DNA of 64,000 nucleotides, taken from Blasia pusilla. Taxonomy: Eukaryota; Marchantiophyta; Marchantiopsida; Blasiales. The notes beneath the pieces were generated by a model that saw only the letters and a program-made list of their open reading frames with translations, ran no database searches and was not told the DNA's origin. Each line of letters begins with the position of its first letter. Positions within the stretch are counted from its first letter, which is position 1. The translations under genes were made by a program, and so were the position numbers. The stretch lies in NCBI GenBank assembly GCA_050084515.1, contig CM114274.1, forward strand, positions 19,530,001 to 19,594,000. The letters are read 5' to 3'. This document shows, piece after piece, positions 1-11,103 of the stretch.

Positions 1-366
1 TGCAACACGTCGATCTTCGAGGGGTTGCCCGGGTTCCTCACCTTTTACCCCAATATGAGGGAAGCGTGCTACCCGTCGGTCTCCGACAGGTTGCGCGGGT
101 ACCTCGCGTTGTTACTCGAAGATGGGGGAAGCGTGCAACCCGTCAACCTCTGCCAAGGTTGCCCGGGTACCTTGCCTTGCTACCCCAAGACGGGGGAAGC
201 GTGCAACCCGTGGATCTCCGACGGGTTGCTTGGGTACCTCGCCTTGTTACCCGAGGATGAGGGATCTCTGCAACCCGTCGGTCTCCGACAGGTTGCTTTG
301 GTAACTCGCCTTGCATCCCCAAGTCAAGAGAAGCGTGCAACTCGTCGGAGACCGACGGGTTGCCCG
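1..366. repeat. Palindrome array upstream of methyltransferase copy A
   Basis: At least five copies of a GC-rich palindrome lie about 60-67 bp apart. The half-site is close to GCAACCCGTCGG, followed after about 3 bp by its reverse complement. The spacers are themselves related, with GGGTACCTCGC and CGAAGAyGG blocks. The same type of array lies upstream of the methyltransferase gene in E1 and E2, so this is the gene-proximal part of the divergent-promoter array of an older copy. The transposase side of that copy would lie to the left of the window. Confidence 0.85.
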
Positions 367-416
367 GGTTCCCATGTGCAAAGATCCATAACGGCCAACA
401 CATCGCCGTCGGTACG

Positions 417-462
417 ACCCAACGACCCAACGGTCAGCTCAACGACTCGAAAAGTATAAAAG
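417..462 (+). promoter_or_regulatory. Core promoter of methyltransferase copy A
   Basis: The block ACCCAACGGTCAGCTCAACG is followed about 10 bp later by TATAAAAG (455-462). The same pair is found at the equivalent place in E1 (reverse strand, TATA at 7614-7621) and E2 (TATA at 26,150-26,165). Conservation across three copies supports a real promoter; activity is inference. Confidence 0.6.
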
Positions 463-765
463 GCTGAGGTTTCGATCATTTCGCGATTTCATGTGCTCTT
501 CGTTGCATCAACTGACGTTACCTTTCCGCTGCCAATTTCGGTTACACCACCACTTCGCTGAAAGGTTACGATGATCCAGCAACCGACGCTTCAAGGTTTG
601 GATTTCAGCAAGCCCATCCACTGGAGGGTCACGGCACTTCATCATGAAACGCTAAGAGAGTCGGGTTTAGGGTCACGGTGCTTAATCACGAACCGCTCCG
701 AGGGATCTATCATACATAGGAGCATATTAGACAGTCGAGGAGGAAGAACTGACCCAACGTGCACC

Positions 766-1309
766 ATGACGAGAAAGAAAACACAAGCAACCAAGGTAGG
801 GAGCATCACTCTCAAGTCCATCAGGACTCCTGCGTCACCATCTCTAGGTCTCCGTTCGGAGAATGAGATAATGCAACAAGAAATAGAGGAGCGGGAAAGG
901 AAAGCCAATATGCACAGGCAGGAGGTTCTAGAAAAACGTGTTGAGGACGAGAAATGCAAGAAGAAGCGTCTTGACGCCTCTGTGAGGAGAGCAGGATTGG
1001 CAAAAGCTCAAAGAGAAAAAGCAACCGCCATTGAAGAAAGCCCAACCTGTCCAACAGAGAGTGTTGAGATGCAGGAAATGTCTCCGATGAGGTCTGGGGA
1101 CACCATGAATATAAAATTGGCTGAGGAAACGGCCGAAGTTCAAGTGACGGACAATGAGGTCATGAGGACAGCAAGTGTGGAGATGGTGGACATCTCTGAA
1201 GAAGCATGAGAAGAGTCCTCGTCGTCTTTGAGCCCTATGGAAGAGATCGACCTTTAAGGGATCGATGAGTTTCCCGTGGACTTTCCAAGTTTTGTCCCAA
1301 AGCACTTGG
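766..1309 (+). pseudogene. ParB-methyltransferase gene, copy A, first exon (interrupted by E1)
   Basis: The ATG at 766 begins MTRKK, matching the starts aligned in E2 (26,457) and E1 (about 7347, reverse strand). The product is a charged N-terminal region with coiled-coil character (QEIEERERKANMHRQ, then Lys/Arg/Glu-rich sequence). A conserved acidic stretch follows (EVMRTASVEMVDI). A stop at 1207-1209 and another near 1256 break the frame before the conserved DEFPVD segment. At 1310 the gene is cut by element E1. It resumes at 15,977 with the target duplication AGCACTTGG on both sides. The role of this N-terminal region is not known; in the full gene it precedes a ParB-like domain and an amino-methyltransferase module. 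Confidence 0.75.
1301..1309. repeat. Left target-site duplication of E1
   Basis: AGCACTTGG occurs here and again at 15,977-15,985, directly outside the two ends of E1. A 9-bp duplication is typical of Mutator-like transposons. Removing E1 and one copy restores continuity of the interrupted exon. Confidence 0.9.
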
Positions 1310-1379
1310 GGGGGCTGGTATTCTGGCAGGAGAGAGTAAGAGAGGAGAGGAAGAGAGGAAGAGAGGAGAGTCTCTCTTA
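1310..1379. repeat. Left terminal region of E1 (GA-rich)
   Basis: Begins GGGGGCTGGTATTCTGGC, then a purine tract of GAGAGG/AAGAGAGG units ending GTCTCTC. The same end is found at 18,055 (E3) and, in reverse, at 33,182 (E2). It marks the methyltransferase-side terminus. Confidence 0.85.
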
Positions 1380-1606
1380 AAAAAAAAGGGCCAAATCCGC
1401 CTCCTCTCTTCAAAAAATTTTGACATATTTGTAATTTTTGTTTGCTTTCAAATTCATGAAATCTTTAGAAGAGAGTAGGTAGTGGTCCACATTCGGGCCT
1501 AAAGAAACCTCCTTTTTCCAAGGGGCGAAAAAAAAGTAGACATCATAAGACCACTACAAACATTTTTCCATCACTCTCCATGTGAGCCTAAGTTTCTTAA
1601 CATTGC

Positions 1607-1795
1607 CTATCTCGGTCTACAATAAGCAGTGCCCATGGGTAATTTTGTTGCGGAACCTCTCTTTTTGCAAGGATTGTTGCCTACATCATGGCCTCCCCTG
1701 AATTTCCTCATAACCAACTTTCTGTTGGTTATGAATGGTGTCTGCTCAAGACCAACTATGTGAAATGTGAACACATGAGACGATAATTGAACCAA
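1607..1795 (-). pseudogene. Third alternative 3' exon of E1 methyltransferase (conserved block)
   Basis: This block encodes a segment with the core KLVM-(R/G)-QFRGGHDVGNNPCKKRG and is conserved in E3 (18,316-18,570) and E2 (from about 32,715). In E2 it follows an acceptor-like ACATTTCAG and opens in phase 0, the same phase as the end of methyltransferase exon 4. It is therefore a candidate alternative last exon. This copy lacks the segment after CKKRG that reads HRTDAHLGGPPTK in E3, so it is shortened. I do not recognise the domain. Gly/His/Cys/Lys richness suggests nucleic-acid or metal binding, but that is a guess. Confidence 0.45.
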
Positions 1796-2442
1796 AAGAT
1801 TGTTAGCTATCTGGAGTAAAGAGGAACTGATGTCCCTTCATTCAGATCCTAAATTTGAGAAACCGAGAAGCTGCACCCCTCCCAACCCGTCGGAATTTTA
1901 CAGGTTGCAACTCTTGCAACCCATCGGAATCAGATGGCTTGCACCTTTTGCAAGCAAAATCACCATAAGAAAGGAAAGATTTTGAGAAGTGATTCCCTTC
2001 CATCCTGCACCCACGAAAATCCAACAGGTTGGGAATCCGAAATGGAAATCCGACAGGTAGTAGGAATCCTGCACATCTTAGACAAGAAAAGAAGCCTACA
2101 ACTGGTTTGACGAATCTAGGGGAACGAGCCAAAAATGAAGAAGCCGGCCACTATGCCTCAGAAGTTGGTCTCACAGGGAAAGAGTCCGATCACTCAAGCA
2201 GGCAACCTGTCGGAAACCGACAGCTTGCCTGGAAATGGTTAAAAAGTTGCAGTGGTCAAAAAGTGAAAAGTTGCAACCCGTCGGAATCATACGGGTTGCA
2301 AAATTGTAATTCTGAGTAGCTAGAAGCACACAATCCACAAGTCCAAAAAAAATATTCAGCAAACTTTTACAAACATCATTATCGGTTGAAAAAATCTCGT
2401 CCTTTATTGCCTTCGAAGGAACCTCGGAAATGTACATTGGAT

Positions 2443-2765
2443 CTAGTCTATGAGTTCTTTAGCCTCGTCATCTATCAATTTATTCCTAACTCTCCTAGGT
2501 ACCTGTACAAAAGGAATGTCATGGGATACAAGTGGCTCCTCTGGCCGATTGTAGACGGGGATCGAAAATGTTGGCAAATTTGAGAGCCTTGGCCCCTCCC
2601 TAGGTACACCATAACGGTCCCATGTAATTTGATTTGAGTCCCACCGCCTTCCTCGGCAGTATATCTTGTATGCTCTACAATGTGACACCCATCCTGTATC
2701 AATATATGCTCCGTCCTTGGAAATACCATGATGGCAATCCCACAGGTAGTAGGAATCCAACACGT
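2443..2765 (-). pseudogene. Second alternative 3' exon of E1 methyltransferase
   Basis: A polypyrimidine tract ending CTTCTCTCAG lies directly upstream (reverse strand), giving an acceptor at about 2766. The exon stays open in one frame to DDEAKELID-stop. This ending resembles the end of the main last exon (DDDE or DDDEAKYFIE in E1/E3). An AATAAA lies shortly after the stop, as it does after the main last exon. Equivalent blocks lie at 19,212-19,510 (E3) and about 31,848-32,172 (E2). Two frames are partly conserved among copies, so the true frame is uncertain. It reads as a duplicated last exon with its own poly(A) signal; function is unknown. Confidence 0.5.
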
Positions 2766-3889
2766 CTGAGAGAAGAGAAGAAGCCTACGCCTTGTTTGAA
2801 GATACTAGGGGAAGGTGCCAAAGTGAAGAAGCCCGCCAAATTGCCTCTTAAGTTGGACCAATAGGGAAAGAGTCCGATCACTCACGCAGCCAACCTGTCG
2901 GAATCCGACAGGTTGCCTGGAAGTGGTTAAAAAGGTGCAGTGGTCAAAAAGTGAAAAGTTGCAAGCTGTGGAAATCCGACGGGTTGGAAAATAGAAGTCC
3001 TGGGAGTACATAGACGATCACATTCGAAAAGACATAAAAGATATTCAGCAAAATTTTAGAAACACCACCATTGTTTGAAAAAAACCTTGTCCTTTATTAC
3101 ATCCAAAAGAAGCTCGGAATTGTACATTTCATCTCTTCTATGAATTCTTTTGCCCTCGTCATCAAATAAATCCCTACTCCAAACATTGCAATCAAGCTGG
3201 GTCCTTGAGTTCTTTGAACTCACTCGTCATCGTCCGAGAGCTCTTGCAAAATTACTTTCGGCCTTGCCCTCCCGATTTTCGGAATCGTTGGAAGTGACGA
3301 TGGTGTCACTACCAATGATGGGTCTGAAACCAGAGCTCTCGGCTTCGGAGGAGAGTTGTACGCCCCAACTAGCCTGTCGTTATGTGCCTTTGCCTTCTTG
3401 CAAAGGTCAAACAGTTCCTGCCTTCCCTCGAGGCAGGGAATGTTTCTGTCACTGCCAGGTGCCTTTGATACTCGCCCCTGAAAGGCCCACTAAGTCAAAC
3501 ACCAAGTCACCCGGCCTTGAGCAGAGCTCGATGAGGGTTTGCATCAGGGCTGGCGACTTTTCCCTTCCTCCAAGTAGTGGGGTACCGTCTTGCATGAAAA
3601 TGCCCGGGGGGGAATTGTATAAACTATCTAAGTTGTACCCATCGGAGCATGGATCTTAAACACCTGGAAGTTGTGCTCGGGCTAAACAAAGCAATAAACA
3701 TAGGAGTGGTCCATCTGTAAAGAAGCACGTTGGAAACAATGTCAGCAACTTGGCCACTGGTCTACTCTCAGTATGGTGACATAATGTGCAACACGTCACC
3801 AAAGAACTTCGCTTAACCCTAGAACACTTCTTTATAATACTAACATTGGAGCAACCTGTCGGAGTCCGACGGGTTTTTTTGTCCATGAC

Positions 3890-4031
3890 CAACCCGTCGG
3901 AAGGCAACAGGTTGCTGGCTTAGAGTAGCCCATGGTTGGCTAAGAGCAGCGCTTAACACTAAAACGACGGGCTGCTCTTAGCCAACCATGGGCTGCTCTA
4001 AGCCAGCAACCTGTTGCCTTCCGATGGGTTG
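3890..4031. repeat. Near-perfect 61-bp inverted repeat in methyltransferase intron 4 (E1)
   Basis: 3890-3950 and 3971-4031 are reverse complements over 61 bp with about two mismatches, around a 20-bp loop. The outer ends of both arms carry the family palindrome half-site (CAACCCGTCGG / CCGATGGGTTG). E2 has a diverged version at about 30,410-30,680. In RNA it would form a long hairpin. Confidence 0.85.
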
Positions 4032-5789
4032 CTCACGGACAAAAGCAACACGTTGGAGAAATACAATCTGGAGACAGGGATAGAGCCTTGCCCGAATTTG
4101 ACTGGTCTCGGATCGGAGTGGGTACTCGTTCTTGATGATCCACGATTGCGCCATCCTCCACTTCAGCGACCTCTTGACGCACTGGAGGTTGAAAAGCTCG
4201 TCCTCGCTCCCTCCAGTCAAAACTAAGAAGCAGCCCTTGTCACTAAGATAAGTGTTTGCAAAGGAAAACAGGAGCGCAATCTGGTCATAAGAAAGGGGAA
4301 CATTCCAATCTGGGACCTCGTCGGACGGATTCTCGTCCCACAATCGCAACCCCGAGGGCAAATCAGCGATCAATAGATCCACCGCCACCTCTTCGACCAC
4401 TCCATTGACCGTCCAGGGAGCGTGCGCGTTTTGTTGAAGCTTCCGTCCCAACGTTATCAATTTCTCGATGGCGGGTGTCGACGCTTGAGAACTGAAACTT
4501 TTTAGCTCATCCAGAAGATTGATGAACTGAAGGATGACGCTTGTCCGGGTCGTTGTTTCTCTATGTCTTCCCAAGGATGATGGACTGTATTCTCCTTGGG
4601 ACAAACCTGGCGCCTCTCGCTTCCGCTTCTCCCGAGTCTGCAGTCGGCTTGTCGGGGTCTCTATGACCTCACACTCTGGTGGGGTTTTTTTCGCGGAGGA
4701 CTTGGTCCGACCCTCTCTCCCCGCTCGCCCGGATGATTCCGGCTCTGGCCTTGAATCTTCAGCCTCTCTTTGGGAAGACTTGGCCTCAGAATTCTTCAAT
4801 CCCCTCACCTTGCCTTTGAGACCCATTGTAGATTTGTCTTTGGCTGTGTGGACCTTGGAAGCCAACTCCGCTGTCTCGAGGGCTTGCTCTTCCGCATCTC
4901 CTTTGAAAAAGTCTTCAGGCTGCACAAAATTGAGGATGTTGTCCCGTCCTATGGCCACTGCATCATAAAGCAGGCGTAGATCTTTCTCGGTAATGTCCTC
5001 AGGGTTGTTGAAGTCCAACCAAATCGGGCAATTCTCCACCTCCCAATCGGACATGCTGTGAGCCATCTCTGTGTCGTTCATGGAGAACCCCTCTCCATCA
5101 GGCGAAAAAGCCCACAATTTGCAGGCTGCTGGTATTTTTCGCCAAGTACCTGCATTCTTACAATGGACGATGTACCCGAACACCATACGTTAGGTAGCTC
5201 TTAGTGAAACTGCATGGGCCGCGTGCTCTTGAAGATCTCACTTCTTCTTTGCGAAATCCCTTTTTTTCCCCTCAATTTCTTCGTCAAGGTCTACCTGAGG
5301 AAGGATGCAATCCTTGAACATCATCTTGAAACCTGGGTTTTTGATGGGCTTGTCCCGGATGTCATCGAGCCAAAGTTCAAAACCTACAGCACTCTCCAGG
5401 TTTGCTTCCTCTGGAAGTGGCTCTATTCTTTTTAGCTCCGCTTGGAGACCGTCGAGCATGGACTTCCCGATAAGCCGCAACGCGTCCCAGAACGACCATT
5501 CGCGGAGCCAGTGGGAGATCACTGGATCATAGACACCCGGAGGATGGTGTGCCACCCTCTTTTGGGCCTCTGTGCCCTCGAGACTGATTTTCATCAGTCG
5601 TATTCTCCTAAATTTGCTTATTCCAGACAAGGCAAATCGATGCACGTGATCGAGAGACACTTTCTCCCCAATCCGACCTTGCGGATCTTCATCCCTTTTC
5701 CGCCGGCGCTTGATTATCGCCTTCAGCTCCTTGTAGAAATCCGGACCAAGTTCGGGGTTGAGAATGGCGATGTAGCGCTGCATCTTGCT

Positions 5790-6135
5790 TGTCAGACTCC
5801 GACAAGTTGCTTTCTTCAAAAAACATCCAAAAAATGCGGCAAGTCCAGCAATTTTTCAGACTCCTACGAGTTGCTTTCCTCAAAATACATCCAAAGAATG
5901 CGGCCTGTAGAGCAACTTGTCGGACCCCGACGAGTTGCTTTGGGCCAAAAACATCCTAAACCTGTGGTCAGTCGAACAACTCGTCGGACTCCGACGAGTT
6001 TCTTTCGGCCAAAAACATCCTATACCATTGATCAATCAAGCAACTTGTCGGAGTCCGACGAGTTTCTTTCGGCCAAAAACATCCCAAAAATAGTGGCGAC
6101 TCAAACAACTTGTCGGAGTCCGATAGTTTGCAGCA
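5790..6135. repeat. Palindrome cluster in methyltransferase intron 2 (E1)
   Basis: Five or six copies of the GTCGGAGTCCGAC-type palindrome are spaced about 60 bp apart. The spacers resemble TTTCGGCCAAAAACATCC. The cluster lies between the ParB-like exon and the helical-middle exon, the same intron that holds clusters in copy A and E2. Confidence 0.85.
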
Positions 6136-7599
6136 AGAAGAAACTTACGTGTTCATGGCATGCATGGCCATCTCCACCGTCGCCATGTGATGAGGGTATG
6201 GATGAAGCACCACTGCCTTCACGCAAAAATGTGCCTCCAAGGAGTTTGGGCGCTCCTCTGCAAACTTTGTCCATGCCATGAACCTGTGATTTCCATCCCA
6301 GATGAAGAAATACAGGTTCCTCATCTAGCTGAATTCCGTCCCCTCTACTTGCCTTCTGAATTCGTGATCTCTCATCCTCCAGAATGTGTCGAGCGATTCC
6401 AAGTCCTCCTCTATAACCAGCGCTTGGGTTCCACGGTCATTGTAAGGCTGAACATAGAACGGAGGAAAGCTGTTGATGAAGGATGTTGTCGCCGCCGATT
6501 GTTTGAGCTTCGCAATATCCTCATCAGACTGAATTTCGCGGATGTACTCCATTGTCTGCAATCGGAAAAGTGGAATTCTCGGGGCGTTGTGGCCCTCCAT
6601 CAGTGCTATCTGCTTTACCACCTGTCACAACGGGGAAAAGATCAATAAGCTACACTGAATTGCCAATGAATTGCAACATGGGCCTTCACATAATTCAAAA
6701 AACACATATCCTCTCTTACCCGCTCGAAGATTGGGTCGGTGTCTTGGCCAGCCAACTGCTCTGAGACACCAGTTGGCAAGTCCACTGGAAACTCGTCGAT
6801 CCAATAGAGGTCGATTTCTTCTCCCGGGCTTAGAGACGAGGATGACCGCTCTCTGCTTCTTCAGCGATGTCCACCATTTCCACGCTGGCGGTCCTCATGA
6901 CCTCATCGTCCGTGACTTGAACTTTGGCCGTTTCCGCTATATTGATTGTGTCCCCGGACTTCATCAGGGACATTTCGCGCATCTCAACACTTTTGGTTGG
7001 ACGGGTAGGGCTTTCTTCAATGGCTATTGCTTTTTCCCTCCGAGCTTTAGCCAATTCTTCTCTCCTCACCGACGCGTCCAGATGCTTCTTTTCTCGCTTT
7101 TCGTCGGCGATCCTTTTCTTCAAGGCCTGCGACTCCTGAGCCTCTGCGTTTTGTTTATCGAGCGCCTCTTGTACACGTTTTGCAAGAAGCTCCTGCTTGT
7201 GCATCTCTGCTTCCCTTTCCCACTCCTCGATTTCTTGCTGCCTTATCTCATGGGCCGAACGAGGCCCTAGAGATGGTGACGCAGGAGTCCTCATGGACTT
7301 GGAAGTGAAGCTCCAGACTTGTTTGCTTGAGATTTTTTCCTCATCATTTTTCCCCTAAATGCCTCCACCTATGTGCACGATGAATCGCTTGATGATGTCG
7401 AGATGAGTCGCCTTGATGGGTAGCTCGAATCGTCTCGCGATCGTTCGGTCGAACCGTCTCGCGATCGTTCGCTCAAATCATCTCGCGATCGTTTGCTCGC
7501 ATCGTCTCGCGATGAGTCACCGTGTAAAGCACCCCTTGGAATCTGGTTAGCGGCTGCACGGGAGAGCAATGGAGATCGCGAAATGAAAAACCGGAAATG

Positions 7600-7660
7600 A
7601 GCAATTTCTCCCCTATTTATACTTTTTGAGCCGTTGGGCTGACTGTTGGGTCGCATCGTC
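7600..7660 (-). promoter_or_regulatory. Core promoter of E1 methyltransferase
   Basis: On the reverse strand GACCCAACAGTCAGCCCAACGG is followed by TATAAATA (7621-7614). It matches the promoter blocks of copy A and E2 and lies about 270 bp upstream of the aligned start codon. Confidence 0.6.
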
Positions 7661-7704
7661 CTTCCGACGGCGACGTGCCGGCCGTTACGGAAGTCTGGAC
7701 GTGA

Positions 7705-8741
7705 AAAACAACAACCCGACGGCTTCGACGGGTTGCACGCTTCCCGAGGGTTTGAGGCATCCGTCCTTGTGGCAATTTGTCAGAGTCCGACAGTTGCGTG
7801 CGTCCGCCGTCCTGAGACGAGAACGCGAGGTGCGCGAGCAACCCGTCGGAGACCGAAAGGTTGAGCGCCTCCGCCGTCTTCGGACAAGAACGCGAGGTAC
7901 TCTTGCAACCCGTCAGAGACCGACAGGTTGCGCGCCTCCGCCGTCTTTGGACAAGAACGGGAGGTACCCGCGCAACGCGTCGGAGACTGTTGGGTTGCAC
8001 GCTTACCTCGTTAAGGGATAACAACGCGGGCTTCCCGCGCAACTCGTCACAGGCCGACAGGTTGCACGCTTCCTTCATGTAAGCGAAACAAGGCGAGGCC
8101 CTTGCGCAACCCGTCTGAGGGCGACGGGTTGCACGCCTCACCGTCTTTGGGCAAGAAGGTGCGGAACTCCTCGGAAACAAACGGTTTGCACACTTCCTTC
8201 ATGTTAGTGTTACACCGTGAGATAATTGGGCAACCCGTCTGATGCCGACGGGTTGCACGCCTCCGCCGTCTTTGGGCACGAAGGCGCGGTACCCGCGCAA
8301 CTCGTCGGAGAGCGACGGGTTTCCAGCTTCGTTCATGTTTGCGTTACAAGGTAAGGCAGAAGCGTGCAACCCATCTGAAGCCGACGGGTTGCAGGATTTG
8401 CTTAGCTTGGGTTAATAGTTGAGTTACCACGGAAACCCGTCGGTTATCGACAGGTTGCACGCTTTCCTATCCCTCGGGAAACAATGCGACAACGTATTGT
8501 TACGAGGAAACCCACTGCAATCCGACGGGTCACAAGATGTACCCTGAGTTGGAAAATCCTGCAAAAACAAGCGATATCGTGTGTTTGATGCTAGCAAAAT
8601 TGCCTCAAAAGATCTTCGGTCGGCAAGAAGGGGGTACCAACCCAACGGACTGCGACGGGTTCCAACAAAATGAAGTGTGCTTTGCAATGCACGTCTCTGC
8701 TTCCCAAAATCTGTAACCCACCTGACTCTGACAGGTTGTAA
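7705..8741. repeat. Divergent-promoter palindrome array of E1
   Basis: About a dozen palindromes with half-site GCAACCCGTCGG lie between the divergent methyltransferase and transposase genes. Part of the array has a strict 67-bp period (for example starts at 7838, 7905 and 7972), with spacers containing GCCTCCGCCGTCTTTGGACA and GAGGTACCCGC. Repeats to the right are more diverged and less regular. Each unit carries several CG dinucleotides. Confidence 0.88.
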
Positions 8742-8841
8742 CAGAATTGAATCCATCGTCAGACAATTTCACCTACCAAACTTCATCTTGTCAGTCAAAT
8801 TATGTCATGAGAATCTGAGTTCCTATTCACTACAAATTAAA

Positions 8842-8895
8842 CATTCTCATTCTCATTCTCCTTCTCATTCTGATTCTCATTCTCATTCTCAATCT
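8842..8895. repeat. TCTCAT-type microsatellite
   Basis: Repeated CATTCT hexamers with small variants lie just before the E1 transposase start. E2 has only one or two units at the same place, so the tract expanded after the copies separated. Confidence 0.85.
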
Positions 8896-10712
8896 CCTCC
8901 CGTTGGAATCTTCTGGGAATGGATAATTATATGGAGCTCACTTGTGGCAGTCATCTAGTGGCCCTTCCTCAATCAGAAATCGTTTGACCGCAAGCTCTTC
9001 TCTGTTCGATTTCTTCTCCAAATTGGAACCATCTTTGTATCCAAGGATGTTAGGGTGGACTTCACGGAGGACATAATAGGTGAGACAGTCCAGCCACTGA
9101 TTGCAGACCATAAAGTATGGAATCTCCTACCTCTAGCAAATGGTCAATACAGAGTTTACAGCTTGCCCCTAAATTCTTCTGTTTCCCAAGTAGACGGTCG
9201 AGAATTTCCTAGTTCTATGTTTGCACCTCCAAGCTTAGTAGATCCGGCTTCGACTCCAACTTCACACGCTTGTAACAATATTGTTCTTCCTGAAGAGATT
9301 CCGGATGTTATCAACCTTTGTGGATCTATCGGATACCAACCGGGCCCTCTGTCTGCCTACTCGTTCCTCTTGCGAGTATCAGGAAAAAGTTTGCTATCGT
9401 CTCTGGCCTTGAAAATGTTCAAGCACATTCTTGTTGACGAGCTGCCGCCCACGTTCGATGGTAATTTCATTTTTGAGTTGCCTCCACTTGCTGCTCCTGC
9501 TCATCGAAAGTCTGATTGTCATCGATGGTACAGGCTTCAACGGACTAGTGCTTCAATTCCAAATGGTCCTTGGATTATCTCCCGCCGCCAATGCGTTGGA
9601 GCCTTGGAGTGTAGAAGTCCAGCATGCTCGTATCTAGAGCGCAATGGGCGAGTCAATACGTCGCAATTCCCCCCCAAGAATGCAAAAACTCCATACGAGG
9701 TCGGTGCCACCATACCGCCGGGAGGCTATCGATGTCCTAATTGTCAAGCATCGCCCTTCTGCGTTGGAGCGTGTCCTGCATACATATTTTTCATTGTCCA
9801 CGACTTGGGCTCCAGGTCAGAGTACACAAGGCTGGCCATCCATGTTGGCTCCCACACTCATCCTGTGATTCATGCAATTTAGAGACACATCAAGAAGGAT
9901 ATGGCGAAGAAAGTTGCCGAGGTCTACAAAAACTCTCCGGGTTCAAAGCCCGGAGTGATCAAGCTCACAATAACATCACAAATTTGTGAACAATTGCTTG
10001 GAATCCCTGGACAGAGGCGAGATCACGGTGGCTGAGGAGAAACAACTTTAGGAAAATCTCGCATTTCTCGCTGATCATGAATGCTTACGGAATTTGCTGC
10101 GTCAAATACGAGTTTTGGATGGAAAGACGGCCGAAATGGATGTCGTCGCCAGAATCAAGGCCAACTCCATATTTCCATTCATTTAGAGATGGAAGTTCAT
10201 GGGCCAAGGAGGCAAGGGATCCAGGGCCTATGTCTTCAAAATATCAACCACAGGTCCGTCGAGTGGCCTCAATCTTATAGATCGAATGAGGGAAGGGGAA
10301 GATCTTTACGGCAACTGGGTAAGCTTTGATATTTGCTACAGAGTGCTCAACGGATGGTTGACAATGGGTGCTCACGTTTATGACCATGTGGAGAAGGGAC
10401 TCAAAACTATATTTGTCTGTGAAGTAAAGGCAGAAGACGTTGGCAGTTTGAAGATGTGTTGGTTACTCTTATTGGAGGTGGTGAAGGAAAACAAAAGGCC
10501 ATATCCGGAAATTTATGGGTTCATGGCGGATAATGCACAATTGGTGGAATTGGTGGACTGTACGTATGAGACAATGGGGAAACTTCATGCGGCAGGTGAG
10601 TTCACTATTTTTTCTTGTCAAGCTCACGCTGAGAATTTTTTGTAAAGTTGCAGCTCAAGTTGAGAAGCATGGGAACTGTAGGGATTTCAAACCGAAGAAA
10701 CCAAGGAAGCTG

Positions 10713-11020
10713 TCGGATGCGACGGGTTGCCCGAGTGTGCAACCCGACGGAAACTGACGGGTTGCATCCAGAATTTTGGTGCAACCCGTATACAAGTATG
10801 CAAGCCGCATGTATAGAAGGCCTGGAAATAGTTCGACCTGGATGGGTTTTGGATGACTTGCACTTGGATCTTCCAGAGTGGCCAAAGGTTCTTGCAACCC
10901 GTCTGAATCCGACGGGTTGCAGAAGGTGGGTTTAGGGTTGCAACACGTCGGGACCCGACGGGTTGCAGATTCGTTCATTGGATGCCTCGGCCTTGCAACC
11001 CGTCTAGTTCTGACAGGTAG
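10713..11020. repeat. Palindrome cluster in transposase intron (E1)
   Basis: About five family palindromes lie in the transposase intron between the GTGAGT donor (10,596) and an acceptor-like GTTGCAAG near 11,082. E2 has the equivalent cluster at 22,725-23,035. Confidence 0.85.
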
Positions 11021-11103
11021 CTTATTTCTTTGACTCATGAGCTATTTTTGTTCCCTTCTAACATTGTCGTGGTTGCAAGGATTGAACATTCATTCACCGA
11101 GTG

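Larger units (their letters stand above)
3220..7347 (-). pseudogene. ParB-methyltransferase gene of E1
   Basis: Multi-exon gene read leftward. The start near 7347 aligns with the ATG of E2, but the first codons are out of frame with the rest. Exon 1 (to about 6720) is coiled-coil-like (QEIEEWEREAEMHKQELL). Exon 2 (about 6621-6150) has a ParB-like core with WDGNHR at 6299-6282. Exon 3 (5819-5238) is a conserved helical middle region. Exon 4 (about 5155-4075) has a Ser/Lys/Arg-rich linker, then ADLPSG (4350-4367), which fits motif IV of amino-methyltransferases, and a FLVLTGGSEDELF strand. Exon 5 (3714-3220) holds DLVGLSGAS (3470-3496), which fits motif I. Motif IV before motif I indicates the beta class (N6-adenine or N4-cytosine). 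The exon 4 donor is GC instead of the GT in E2. Stops in exon 5 make this copy defective. Confidence 0.72.

Noticed and set aside
1235-1426. Small ORFs reading through the GA-rich ends
   Set aside because: Low-complexity Ser/Leu/Arg translations of the terminal purine tract; no sign of coding.
4534-4968. Forward-strand open frame opposite methyltransferase exon 4
   Set aside because: It is a shadow of the conserved reverse-strand exon, whose protein is shared with E2.
7705-8060. Regularly spaced palindromic repeats resembling a CRISPR array
   Set aside because: The spacers are themselves related repeats, there are no cas genes, and the context is a eukaryotic transposon with introns and TATA boxes.
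9431-9868. Additional frames overlapping the E1 transposase
   Set aside because: They overlap the aligned transposase frame in other registers and are not conserved as proteins in E2.
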